A stretch of DNA of 64,000 nucleotides, taken from positions 124,315-188,314 of the forward strand of contig NZ_JAIVEM010000149.1 of the NCBI RefSeq assembly GCF_020404765.1, in the 5' to 3' direction. The position numbers and the translations under genes are program-made. This document shows positions 53,177-61,125 of this stretch, piece after piece. Under the pieces are notes generated by a model. That model saw only the letters and a program-made list of their open reading frames with translations, did no database searches and had not been told where the DNA came from. The number at the start of each line of letters is the position of its first letter. The first letter of the stretch is position 1. This DNA is from Paenibacillus sp. BJ-4. GTDB taxonomy: Bacteria > Bacillota > Bacilli > Paenibacillales > Paenibacillaceae.

Positions 53177-53362
53177 ATGTCGAAAAACAAACGCTTTGAT
53201 AAAGTGCTGACCAAAACGGAGAAAATCAAGCGTGCGCAATCTGTTAAAAATGAGGATATTGAGTTCTCGGCAGAGCAGGCAGATGCTCAGGATTTGGAAG
53301 CGATTCGGCGCGCTGAAGTGGCTGATCGTCGTCAGGAGCGAATTATTAACGACAACGAGTAG
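53177..53362 (+). CDS. yfhD: YfhD-like small protein
   Basis: A 61-residue hydrophilic protein whose second half, NEDIEFSAEQADAQDLEA then AEVADRRQERI, matches the YfhD family as I recall it (an EFS-x-E-x-AD block followed by AADRR). Function is unknown; YfhD genes occur in Bacillus-type spore formers. The site GGAAGGAGC precedes ATG. A clear terminator follows. Confidence 0.65.
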   Translation: MSKNKRFDKVLTKTEKIKRAQSVKNEDIEFSAEQADAQDLEAIRRAEVADRRQERIINDNE

Positions 53363-53369
53363 GATTCAT

Positions 53370-53424
53370 AAGACGAGTTATCCCTATTTGAAGCAAATTA
53401 AGGGATAGCTCGTCTTATTTTGTG
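53370..53424 (+). terminator. Terminator after the YfhD-like gene
   Basis: AAGACGAGTTATCCCTA pairs with TAAGGGATAGCTCGTCTT across a loop of about 12 bases, one G-U; ATTTTG follows. Confidence 0.8.
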
Positions 53425-53440
53425 TAACTCCTGAGCTTTT

Positions 53441-53470
53441 TTGAACTCCAATGCATGTATATAGTACAAT
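53441..53470 (+). promoter_or_regulatory. Sigma-A-like promoter of prmA
   Basis: TTGAAC (53441-53446) and TACAAT (53465-53470) are 18 bases apart. It lies about 38 bases before the prmA start and follows the upstream terminator, so it would start the prmA-mtaB unit. Confidence 0.6.
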
Positions 53471-53508
53471 GTAGTGTATGCATGTGAAATGAGGAGGAAA
53501 TGAAAACC

Positions 53509-54474
53509 ATGTTGTGGAATGAAATAACAATACATACAAGCGAAGAAGCCGTCGAAATGATTTCGAATTTCTTGCACGAAGCTGGTGCGGGAGGGGTTTC
53601 CATTGAAGAATCCGGCTCGCTCAACAAACCGCGTGATACGTCTTACGGGCAGTGGTATGATCGCCCCTTGAACGACATTCCTGAAGGACAAGCGATTATC
53701 AAAGGCTATTTTGCCGAAGAAGTGGATATGGACAGCATACGTACAGAAATTGAGCCGCGGGTCGAACAATTAAGAACCTTCGACATTGACCCCGGTGAGG
53801 TTCGGTATGAGCTGAAAACGGTCAATGAGGATGACTGGGCAAATGCCTGGAAGCAATATTTCAAGCCTTTACGTGTGTCGGATCGTCTAACGATCAAACC
53901 CACTTGGGAGGACTATGAGCCTGCAAGTGAGGATGAAAAAATCATTGAGCTGGACCCGGGTATGGCCTTTGGCACCGGAACGCATCCTACGACATCACTT
54001 TGCCTGAGAACACTGGAATCTGTAATTAAGGGTGGAGAAGAAGTCATTGATGTCGGTACAGGCTCCGGTATTTTGGCCATTGGAGCTGTAAAGCTGGGAG
54101 CGAAGCATGTGCTTGCCCTGGATCTGGATCCGGTAGCGGTCTCAAGTGCGCGAGAAAATACGCGTCTGAATGGACTGGAGGAGCATATTACCATCAAAGA
54201 AAGCGATCTGCTATCCGTGCTTAATGCAAGCGATCCAACACTGGGTATCCAGTTGCCGGTCAAGCTGGTGGTTGCTAATATTTTGGCCGAGATTATTTTG
54301 CTGTTCATTGATGATGTATATAAGGCTCTGGAGCCAGGCGGGGTTTATATTGCTTCAGGGATTTGGAAGAATAAAGAAGAGGTTGTCGAAACTGCGTTGA
54401 AGGCAGCTGGCTTTGAAATTGCCGAAATACGCCGCGATGAAGATTGGCTGGCTTTTGTGGCGAGAAAGAGGTAA
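53509..54474 (+). CDS. prmA: Ribosomal protein L11 methyltransferase
   Basis: PrmA trimethylates ribosomal protein L11. The 321-residue protein has the substrate-binding N-terminus (WNEITIHTSEEAVEMISNFL), the linker and the SAM domain with DPGMAFGTGTHPTT, VIDVGTGSGILAIGAVKLG and VVANILAEIILL (NPP-like motif replaced by NIL, as usual in PrmA). The start is either ATG 53509, which gives the family's standard beginning, or 53500, which is only 3 bases after AGGAGG. I prefer 53509. This gene follows dnaJ directly in Bacillus; here the malate genes lie between. Confidence 0.93.
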   Translation: MLWNEITIHTSEEAVEMISNFLHEAGAGGVSIEESGSLNKPRDTSYGQWYDRPLNDIPEGQAIIKGYFAEEVDMDSIRTEIEPRVEQLRTFDIDPGEVRYELKTVNEDDWANAWKQYFKPLRVSDRLTIKPTWEDYEPASEDEKIIELDPGMAFGTGTHPTTSLCLRTLESVIKGGEEVIDVGTGSGILAIGAVKLGAKHVLALDLDPVAVSSARENTRLNGLEEHITIKESDLLSVLNASDPTLGIQLPVKLVVANILAEIILLFIDDVYKALEPGGVYIASGIWKNKEEVVETALKAAGFEIAEIRRDEDWLAFVARKR

Positions 54475-54476
54475 AC

Positions 54477-55169
54477 ATGGATTTTCTACAAAGTATTTTT
54501 CGCGTAAATTTAAATGTTCTTCCATTTTACTTACTGGCTGTGATCATATCTTTTACAGTGCATGAGTTTGCGCATGCGTATTATGCCAATAAATTTGGTG
54601 ATCCCACAGCCAAGCTGCTTGGGCGCGTGACTTTAAATCCGGCCGTGCATATTGATCTGCTGGGTACGTTGTTGCTGCTGATCGGGGGCTTTGGCTGGGC
54701 CAAGCCTGTTCCGGTTAACCGTGACAATTTCAGCCGTCCGCGCCTCATGGGCATTATCGTTTCGGCTGCCGGTCCGCTGAGTAATCTGCTGCTTGCATTT
54801 GTCACTACATTGATCTATGCCATGCTCCTTCATTTTCAAGTGCTGCCGGGCATGGAGAACCAGCGGGTTGCTCAGGCGATTTATCTGTTTATCAATGCAC
54901 TGATCAATTTGAATCTGTTTTTGTTTATCTTTAACTTGATTCCACTGCCTCCGCTGGATGGATACCGGATTGTGGAGGATGTAGCTCCAACTCCTGTGCG
55001 CCGCAAGCTTCAGCAGTTTGAACAGTGGTCCATCTTTATTTTTCTGCTTATACTGGTCATTCCACAGGTGCGGGCTGTAACGATTGAACCTCTTTACACG
55101 CTGGCCCAAGTGATATATATACAGTTTTTGCAGTTCTCTTTTTATATCACCGGATTATTTGGAGCCTAA
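54477..55169 (+). CDS. Site-2 protease family (M50) membrane metalloprotease
   Basis: A 230-residue intramembrane zinc protease of the M50/SpoIVFB-like (YwhC) type. Zinc ligands HEFAH lie in the helix TVHEFAHAYYANKFGDP, and the third ligand Asp in PLPPLDGYRIVEDV. Other helices fit the minimal core; no PDZ or CBS domain is visible. ATG at 54477 is three bases after the prmA stop. Possible substrates include anti-sigma factors, and one is encoded in this window, but no link can be shown. In Bacillus the prmA-rsmE pair is adjacent, so this gene is an insertion or an ancestral member. Confidence 0.85.
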   Translation: MDFLQSIFRVNLNVLPFYLLAVIISFTVHEFAHAYYANKFGDPTAKLLGRVTLNPAVHIDLLGTLLLLIGGFGWAKPVPVNRDNFSRPRLMGIIVSAAGPLSNLLLAFVTTLIYAMLLHFQVLPGMENQRVAQAIYLFINALINLNLFLFIFNLIPLPPLDGYRIVEDVAPTPVRRKLQQFEQWSIFIFLLILVIPQVRAVTIEPLYTLAQVIYIQFLQFSFYITGLFGA

Positions 55170-55331
55170 GGGCTCCTTTTTTTGCGAGAACAGATAAATA
55201 TTACGCTAATGGAAAAGGGAACAGGCTGGTCATTCAGGCGTAAAAGATGATATGATGATGCTTGGTGATTTATTCGGATTTTGTACGGAAAGTCAGTGGA
55301 TAAACAGTTATTTTTAGAATAGGTGTGAGAG

Positions 55332-56099
55332 ATGATGCAGCGTTATTTTATTCCGGCAGAGCAATTTCTGGAAGATCACGTGATTGTTGCGGGTGAGGAC
55401 GCGCGGCATATCGCTAAAGTCATGCGCGGCCGTAGCGGTGACAAAATTATAGTCAGTGACGGAGTATCGAGAGAAGCGCTGGCTGCACTGGATACGATTG
55501 AGCAGGATCAGGTTACGGCGACGATCGTCGAGCAACTGGAAATGAGCTCTGAACCGCATGTGCAGGTCACTATCGCTCAAAGTCTTCCTAAAGGAGACAA
55601 GATGGAGACGGTGATGCAAAAATGTACAGAAATTGGAGTAGCGGGCTTTATACCGTTTTTGTCCGAGCGTACAGTCGTGCAGTATGATGCCAAAAAAGAA
55701 GGCAAGCGACTGGAGCGCTGGCGCAAGATTGTGAAGGAAGCGGCTGAGCAAAGCCATCGCAATCGGATTCCCGAAATTAGCGCACCCATGACGTGGAAAG
55801 AGCTGCTGGCTTCTTTTGCGGGGTATGATTTGATATGCTATTGTTATGAAAAAGAGCAGGGTCGGCAGCTACGGGATGTGATCCAGCCGTTGGCAGGACA
55901 ATGGGCGTCGGCAGACAAGCCGCGTGTTCTGTTGGTGGTAGGTCCGGAAGGCGGCTTCACTGAAAAAGAAAGCCAGGAGGCCGAGCAGGCCGGGGCTCAG
56001 TCTACAGGGCTGGGAAGACGTATTTTGCGCGCAGAGACCGCAGGTATGGCTGCATTGGCGTGCATTTTATATGAGTCAGGAGAAATGGGAGGGATTTAA
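55332..56099 (+). CDS. rsmE: 16S rRNA m3U1498 methyltransferase RsmE
   Basis: RsmE methylates U1498 of 16S rRNA. The 255-residue SPOUT enzyme has an N-terminal PUA-like part (RYFIPAEQFLEDHV, HIAKVMRGRSGDKI) and the knotted SAM domain with KGDKMETVMQKCTEIGV, LVVGPEGGFTEKES and LGRRILRAETAGMAAL. Starts at 55332 or 55335 are both possible; a TAGGTGTGAGAG site precedes them. The stop lies one base before the mtaB start codon. Confidence 0.95.
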   Translation: MMQRYFIPAEQFLEDHVIVAGEDARHIAKVMRGRSGDKIIVSDGVSREALAALDTIEQDQVTATIVEQLEMSSEPHVQVTIAQSLPKGDKMETVMQKCTEIGVAGFIPFLSERTVVQYDAKKEGKRLERWRKIVKEAAEQSHRNRIPEISAPMTWKELLASFAGYDLICYCYEKEQGRQLRDVIQPLAGQWASADKPRVLLVVGPEGGFTEKESQEAEQAGAQSTGLGRRILRAETAGMAALACILYESGEMGGI

Positions 56100-56100
56100 C

Positions 56101-57441
56101 ATGCCATCAGTGGCATTTTACACATTGGGCTGTAAAGTAAACTTTTACGATACGGAAGCAATCTGGCAGCTGTTCAAAAAAGAAGGTTATGAGCAGGTGG
56201 ATTTTGATGAGCAGACTGCTGATGTCTATTTGATTAATACATGTACGGTTACGAATACCGGCGATAAAAAGAGTCGTCAGATTATTCGTCGCGCGATCCG
56301 CCGAAATCCAGATGCCATTGTGGCAGTAACGGGCTGTTACGCTCAAACTTCACCTGCCGAAATTATGGATATTCCCGGTGTCGATCTCGTTATTGGTACG
56401 CAGGATCGGGACAAGATTATTCCGTATGTGAAGGAGATTCAAGAGTCACGTCAACCGGTGAACGCCGTGCGTAATATTATGAAGACTCGTGTGTTTGAGG
56501 AAATGGATGTGCCTGATTTTGCTCATCACACCCGTGCTTTTTTGAAAATTCAGGATGGCTGCAATAACTTCTGCACCTTCTGCATCATCCCGTGGTCGCG
56601 CGGTCTATCCCGCAGCCGTGATGCCGTGAGCATTATTGCACAGGCGCGTCAGCTGGTGCACGCAGGCTACAAGGAAATCGTACTTACAGGTATCCATACT
56701 GGCGGCTATGGTGACGATATGGAAAACTATGACCTGTCCGATCTGTTGTGGGATCTGGAGAAGGTGGAGGGGCTGGAACGCATCCGTATCAGCTCGATTG
56801 AAGCCAGCCAGATCGATGAAAAAATGCTTGATGTGCTGAAACGCTCCAACAAGCTGGTCCGTCATTTTCACATACCGCTTCAGGCAGGGGATGATACTGT
56901 GCTGAAACGGATGCGCCGCAAGTACACGACAGAAGAGTTTTATAACAAGATGCTTATGATTCGAAAAGCAATGCCGGATGTAGCGATTACAACAGACGTG
57001 ATTGTCGGCTTCCCTGGGGAAACGGACGAAATGTTCCGCAACGGCTATGAGCTGATGAAAAAAATCGGTTTTTCGGAAATGCACGTGTTCCCATATTCCA
57101 AGCGCACTGGAACGCCTGCGGCGCGTATGGAGGATCAGGTCGACGAGGACGTGAAAAATGCACGTGTACATGAGCTGATTGAACTGTCAGAGCAAATGCA
57201 ACTGGCCTATGCTGAGAAGTTCGTAGGTCAGGTGCTGGAGGTCATTCCGGAAGTTGCGCCGAAAGGAACCGAAGACGGCATACTCTACGGTTATAGTGAC
57301 AATTACATTCAACTGGTGTTTGAAGGTACTGAGGATATGGTGGGCAAAGTGTGCCGCGTGAAGCTGACGAAGGCGGGCGTTAATGAATGTGAAGGTCAAT
57401 TGGTCCGCGTACTGGAGAATGGGCTGCAAGCAGCTCTCTAA
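56101..57441 (+). CDS. mtaB: tRNA t6A37 methylthiotransferase MtaB
   Basis: MtaB adds a methylthio group to t6A37 of tRNA (YqeV in Bacillus). The 446-residue protein has the N-terminal MTTase domain with Cys ligands in TLGCKVNFYD, LINTCTVTN and VTGCYAQ, the radical SAM motif CNNFCTFCIIPWSRG, and a C-terminal TRAM domain. All six Cys are present. ATG at 56101 follows GGGAGGGATTTAAC; an ATG at 56071 lies within rsmE. This closes the conserved hrcA-yqeV order. Confidence 0.95.
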   Translation: MPSVAFYTLGCKVNFYDTEAIWQLFKKEGYEQVDFDEQTADVYLINTCTVTNTGDKKSRQIIRRAIRRNPDAIVAVTGCYAQTSPAEIMDIPGVDLVIGTQDRDKIIPYVKEIQESRQPVNAVRNIMKTRVFEEMDVPDFAHHTRAFLKIQDGCNNFCTFCIIPWSRGLSRSRDAVSIIAQARQLVHAGYKEIVLTGIHTGGYGDDMENYDLSDLLWDLEKVEGLERIRISSIEASQIDEKMLDVLKRSNKLVRHFHIPLQAGDDTVLKRMRRKYTTEEFYNKMLMIRKAMPDVAITTDVIVGFPGETDEMFRNGYELMKKIGFSEMHVFPYSKRTGTPAARMEDQVDEDVKNARVHELIELSEQMQLAYAEKFVGQVLEVIPEVAPKGTEDGILYGYSDNYIQLVFEGTEDMVGKVCRVKLTKAGVNECEGQLVRVLENGLQAAL

Positions 57442-57546
57442 GAACATAAAAAGCCTGAACAGGCAATAGCGATGGCAAACAAGGATTTCGCCTTTCCTTA
57501 CAGAGAGGACGGAATCCTTGTTGCGCAAGGAAGGGGAGATTACAGG

Positions 57547-57981
57547 ATGACAGCAAAAAAGGAAATTTCCGCAGGTGGTGTTGTGTTTCGCAAACAGGGG
57601 GAGCAACTTGAAATCCAGCTGATTACTGACCGATATGGCAAGGTATCCTTGGCTAAAGGCAAAATGGAGCCAGGAGAAACGATCGAACAAACGGCTTTAC
57701 GTGAAATTCGCGAGGAAACAGGGCTGAACGGGCGAATTATTCAGCATGTGGATATAATTGCTTATACGTACCAGCACCCTGAATATGGGGAAGTGGACAA
57801 GGAAGTTCATTATTATCTCGTGGAGGCACTGGATGGGGATTTACAGGCACAGATTGAAGAAATAAAAGGTGTCGCATGGCATACGCCTGAGGAAGCATGG
57901 CGCCTTCAGCGCCAGGGTGGATACGACAACAATGACATCATTCTGAGCAAGGCGCTGTCTATGCTGGGAATTAACGTTTAA
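57547..57981 (+). CDS. Nudix hydrolase
   Basis: A 144-residue Nudix enzyme that cleaves nucleoside diphosphate-linked compounds; it resembles the MutT/diadenosine polyphosphate hydrolase type, exact substrate unknown. The Nudix box is complete (GKMEPGETIEQTALREIREE followed by TGL), preceded by EISAGGVVFRK. ATG at 57547 has AAGGGGAGATT upstream. A 10-14 base-pair hairpin without T-run (57476-57524, CAAGGATTTC with GGAATCCTTG) lies just before it. The last 11 bases overlap the convergent Na/Pi gene. Confidence 0.88.
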   Translation: MTAKKEISAGGVVFRKQGEQLEIQLITDRYGKVSLAKGKMEPGETIEQTALREIREETGLNGRIIQHVDIIAYTYQHPEYGEVDKEVHYYLVEALDGDLQAQIEEIKGVAWHTPEEAWRLQRQGGYDNNDIILSKALSMLGINV

Positions 57982-58993
57982 TTCTAGGGAGAGGCATATG
58001 TTCCTCTAAGCGTGTCCATACAGGTAAATAGCAGAAGGGCAGGACAAGCAGAGAGCTGATCACGTTAAACAGGGTTTGGGCATGAGCTACTTTGGCTCCG
58101 GGCTCGGCGGATATCCAGGTAGCCGCTATTTCCAGCCCGGGAATCAATGGCATAAATAGCAATGCCCCGCCTACGTTCAGCAGCACATGGGACCAGGCCA
58201 CAAATTTGCCGGACACGCTGCCGCCAACAGCGGCGATCAGAGCGGTTACGCAGGTGCCTACATTGGAGCCGATGACGATGGCGATACCCACATCGGCTGG
58301 CAGGGCGCCCGCCGCAGCAAGGCTGATCGCCATGCCAATGACGGCTGCGCTGCTGTGTACCAGTGCGGTCAGGCAGGCTCCAGCGGTGAAGGCCCACCAC
58401 ATGTTGGCCGCAGCGTGATCAAGAAACCAGCGGAATAGTCCGGCCTGCTCAATCCAGGGGCCGATTGTTTGCATCACGCGGATACCCGCCAGGATGAGCG
58501 AAAATCCGGCGATGACGAGGCTGATAAATTGTACAGCCTGCGGGCGGCTAAGCCCATTGGAACCGGGTGAAGCTCCGGCAGATGCATACTGGCGGCCGGG
58601 GACAGCTTCTCCCCACAGGACGGCAGTGCTCCAGCAGAGCAGTGAGCCGCATAGCAGCGGAACAGCCAGCTTGCCGAGCTGGAGTCCCATCAGCTCGGTG
58701 GTCAGGCAGGTGCCAATATTGGTGCCGAGGATGATGCCGAGCGTGCGGCCGTAGGTCAACAGCCCGGCGTTGACCAGGCCGATGGTCATCACCGTTACGG
58801 CGGTGCTGCTTTGCAGCAGGGCGGTAATGCCTGAGCTGAACAGCAGGCCCCGCCAAGGGGAGACGGTGGCCCGATTCAGCCAGTGGGTGAGGAAGGGGCC
58901 AGCCAAATGCCGGAGGGCTGCTTCCATCAGCTTCATTCCGCCCAAAAAAATAAGCAGCCCACCGCACAGCGGCAAAATAACGTGTATAAACAC
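57971..58993 (-). CDS. Na/Pi cotransporter family protein (NptA/PNaS type)
   Basis: A 340-residue polytopic membrane protein of the PNaS family that takes up phosphate with sodium in some bacteria. The inverted duplication is visible: LLQSSTAVTVMTIGLVNAGLL and LVHSSAAVIGMAISLAAAGAL, with GTNIGTCLTT and GSNVGTCVTA after them, the QSS/HSS repeats lining the ion path. It lacks the C-terminal PhoU domain of larger homologues. AAAGGGGGTTAG lies upstream on the minus strand. The gene appears GC-richer than its neighbours. Overlap of 11 bases with the Nudix end. Confidence 0.85.
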   Translation of the reverse strand: MFIHVILPLCGGLLIFLGGMKLMEAALRHLAGPFLTHWLNRATVSPWRGLLFSSGITALLQSSTAVTVMTIGLVNAGLLTYGRTLGIILGTNIGTCLTTELMGLQLGKLAVPLLCGSLLCWSTAVLWGEAVPGRQYASAGASPGSNGLSRPQAVQFISLVIAGFSLILAGIRVMQTIGPWIEQAGLFRWFLDHAAANMWWAFTAGACLTALVHSSAAVIGMAISLAAAGALPADVGIAIVIGSNVGTCVTALIAAVGGSVSGKFVAWSHVLLNVGGALLFMPLIPGLEIAATWISAEPGAKVAHAQTLFNVISSLLVLPFCYLPVWTRLEEHMPLPRIKR

Positions 58994-59189
58994 GGGCCTA
59001 ACCCCCTTTTCTAAGGTTATTTAATGTTGCTGAACTAGGCACTTCGCAGCTTATTTGATCTTTTAATCGCTGTTGCCTGCCTTAAAATCACCATATCTTC
59101 ACTAGTTACTTATAAACGAGGACCGAAGCATATCGCTTCTCCAGAGTATCGTTAAAACACTTATGTAACAGCCTATGATCTGCCGAGGA

Positions 59190-59222
59190 CAGCCATGACA
59201 AGCATGGCCGAGTTGTTTTTTA
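59190..59222 (+). terminator. Terminator-like hairpin ahead of repeat copy 3
   Basis: GCCATG pairs with CATGGC around ACAAG, then CGAGTTGTTTTTT. It has no obvious plus-strand gene before it, since the Na/Pi gene is on the other strand. Confidence 0.4.
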
Positions 59223-59286
59223 CGGAACGATAATTTGTAGTATCTACACAAGCTTTAAAAGCGTGACGTCGATATAAAGGCGGGCA

Positions 59287-59462
59287 ATAGCGGAGCGGTT
59301 CATTTGAATCTGGAGAAGCGGTAGCGTTCGCCTGAAAGCTTTCCAAAGGAAAGCTGCTTCGGAAGCATAAACCTAATGGGATTCTTACCTCTAATTCATT
59401 TAGAAAATCCAATAATCCCGTTGCAACAGCGATCGTAAGATCAAATGAACCGTGGAGCCGCG
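59287..59462 (+). repeat. Structured intergenic repeat element, copy 3 of 3
   Basis: This copy has TAGCGGAGCGG at its start, GAAGCGGTAGCGTTCGCCT (59314-59332), AACAGCGATCG (59425-59435) and TGGAGCCGC at its end. The outer helix pairs 59296-59311 with 59439-59452, again with one A unpaired on the left arm. The inner part is longer than in the other copies: two small hairpins (AGCTTTCC/GGAAAGCT and GCTTC/GAAGC) and a distal stem GGGATT/AATCCC. Core blocks match copy 2 almost exactly, while the helix arms share nothing. It lies 60 bases before rlmI. Confidence 0.75.
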
Positions 59463-59521
59463 CCCCAATCGAACTCCATGCTTTTAAGGACTTTGAGTAA
59501 TTCAAGATAGGAGTGAGGGTT

Positions 59522-60898
59522 TTGCCTTCAGTAATATTGGAACGAGGCCGCAAAAAAAGGCTGGAGCACTCACACCCTTGGGTGTTTAAAAACGAAATAG
59601 CCAAGGTCGAGGGTGATCCAGAGGCGGGCGATCTGGTTAGCATTGTTAATCATCAAGGTAGATATTTGGCGACAGGCTACTATAATCCGGCTTCACAAAT
59701 TACAGTGCGTGTGATATCATACGAGCCGCTGCAAGCCATGGACAAAAATTTCTTTGTTGAACGCTTCCGCAATTGTTTGGAGCACCGTGAACGTTTTGTG
59801 ACCGGAGGAGACGCTTATCGGCTAGTGTACGGCGAGGCTGATTTTTTGCCTGGACTAATTGTCGACCGATTCGGAGATGTGTTGGTCGTGCAGCTGTTGA
59901 CGCTGGGCATGGATCGGCGCAGGGAAGAAATCAGGGACGCGCTCGTTGAAGTGGTTAGCCCTGTCGGTATATATGAACGCAGTGATGTATCCATCCGCGA
60001 GCTGGAAGGACTAGAACAGACGAAAGGGCCTTTGTACGGTGATTGCCCGCGTCATGTCGTGGTAACAGAAAATGGCTTGCAAATCAAGGTAGATATCGTA
60101 GAAGGCCAGAAGACAGGTTATTTCTTCGACCAACGTGAGAATCGTGCAGCCATTGCACCGTTGATGACAGGCTGGGGTGCACGCAGCGGAATTACGCTCC
60201 AGGAAGTGGCAGAGCAAGACGGCTCTGGCACCACGGTCATGAAGCCTGTAAATAAAAGCGGTAAGGTTGTTGAATTTCCATTTTGGGATGGCGCAACTGT
60301 TTTAGAGTGCTTTTCACATACCGGAAGCTTTACACTTAATGCATGTAAATACGGTGCAAAAAAAGTAACTTGTCTTGATATTTCCGAGCATGCGATTGAA
60401 AGCGCGCGGGATAATGTCAAGTTGAACGGCTTCGAGGAACGTGTCGAGTTTGTTGTGGATGATGCTTTTCAATATTTGCGCAATCAGGTCAAAGGTGTAG
60501 AGGAACGAGCCGCGAGAGCTGGTGGCAAGGGGGATACATCCAAGCCGCTACCAGCTGGTGGCGGGCGCACATTTGACGTGGTTATTCTTGATCCACCAGC
60601 CTTTGCCAAAACGAAGAGTGCGGTCAAAGGAGCTATGCGGGGATATAAAGATATTAACCTGCACGGGATGAAGCTTGTTAATGAGGGTGGCTATTTGGTG
60701 ACGGCAAGCTGTTCGTACCATATGCGGCCGGAGCTGTTTCTGGATACGATTAAGGAAGCAGCGGCTGATGCTGGGAAGATCCTTCGTCTGGTAGATTGGA
60801 GAGCAGCCGGCAAGGATCATCCCCAAATTTTGGGCGTGGAGGAAGGCCATTATTTGAAATTCGCTATCTTTGAGGTGCGCAGCCAGAAACAGCTGTAG
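59522..60898 (+). CDS. rlmI: RlmI-like 23S rRNA (cytosine-C5)-methyltransferase
   Basis: A class I SAM-dependent methyltransferase resembling RlmI, which makes m5C1962 in 23S rRNA. The 458-residue product has an N-terminal PUA domain (ILERGRKKRLEHSHPWVFKN), the EEHEI-like middle part, KTGYFFDQRENRAA, SAM site ECFSHTGSFTLNACKYGAKK, and the catalytic DPPAFAKTKSAVKGAMRGYK with DPPAF and CSYHM. Two insertions are seen (about residues 217-256 and 324-349) that make it some 60 residues longer than usual. I start at TTG 59522 with AGGAG 8 bases upstream; GTG 59513 lies inside that site. Confidence 0.88.
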   Translation: MPSVILERGRKKRLEHSHPWVFKNEIAKVEGDPEAGDLVSIVNHQGRYLATGYYNPASQITVRVISYEPLQAMDKNFFVERFRNCLEHRERFVTGGDAYRLVYGEADFLPGLIVDRFGDVLVVQLLTLGMDRRREEIRDALVEVVSPVGIYERSDVSIRELEGLEQTKGPLYGDCPRHVVVTENGLQIKVDIVEGQKTGYFFDQRENRAAIAPLMTGWGARSGITLQEVAEQDGSGTTVMKPVNKSGKVVEFPFWDGATVLECFSHTGSFTLNACKYGAKKVTCLDISEHAIESARDNVKLNGFEERVEFVVDDAFQYLRNQVKGVEERAARAGGKGDTSKPLPAGGGRTFDVVILDPPAFAKTKSAVKGAMRGYKDINLHGMKLVNEGGYLVTASCSYHMRPELFLDTIKEAAADAGKILRLVDWRAAGKDHPQILGVEEGHYLKFAIFEVRSQKQL

Positions 60899-60966
60899 GT
60901 GTCAAACATAGTCCACCGCCTTTTGGATGGTTAAATAAGAAAAATAGGCTCGTTTAATGTATATAT

Positions 60967-61020
60967 CAGTCCTGTAGAGAAGGCATGCACAAGCCAACCT
61001 GCGGGACTGTTTGTTTTTTT
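60967..61020 (+). terminator. Terminator after rlmI
   Basis: CAGTCC pairs with GGACTG; a longer inner region with GGC/GCC pairing is enclosed. TTGTTTTTTT follows. Confidence 0.65.
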
Positions 61021-61125
61021 AGGAAGGATGCATGCTGTAAAATGGCAAACGTACGTTCTTTTCTCCCTTGCCTCGTGTGCTATACTGTTTAATAGAATGT
61101 TGTTCGTTGGAAAGGAGGCCGCATC

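Larger units (their letters stand above)
58994..59521. other. Intergenic region between Na/Pi and rlmI genes
   Basis: About 530 bases with the divergent promoter region of the Na/Pi gene, one terminator-like hairpin (59190-59222) and copy 3 of the structured repeat (59287-59462). I see no further gene or regulatory motif in 59023-59189. Confidence 0.6.

Noticed and set aside
57476..57524. Hairpin before the Nudix gene as a riboswitch or terminator
   Set aside because: A plain stem without T-run or conserved aptamer blocks; noted only in the Nudix entry.
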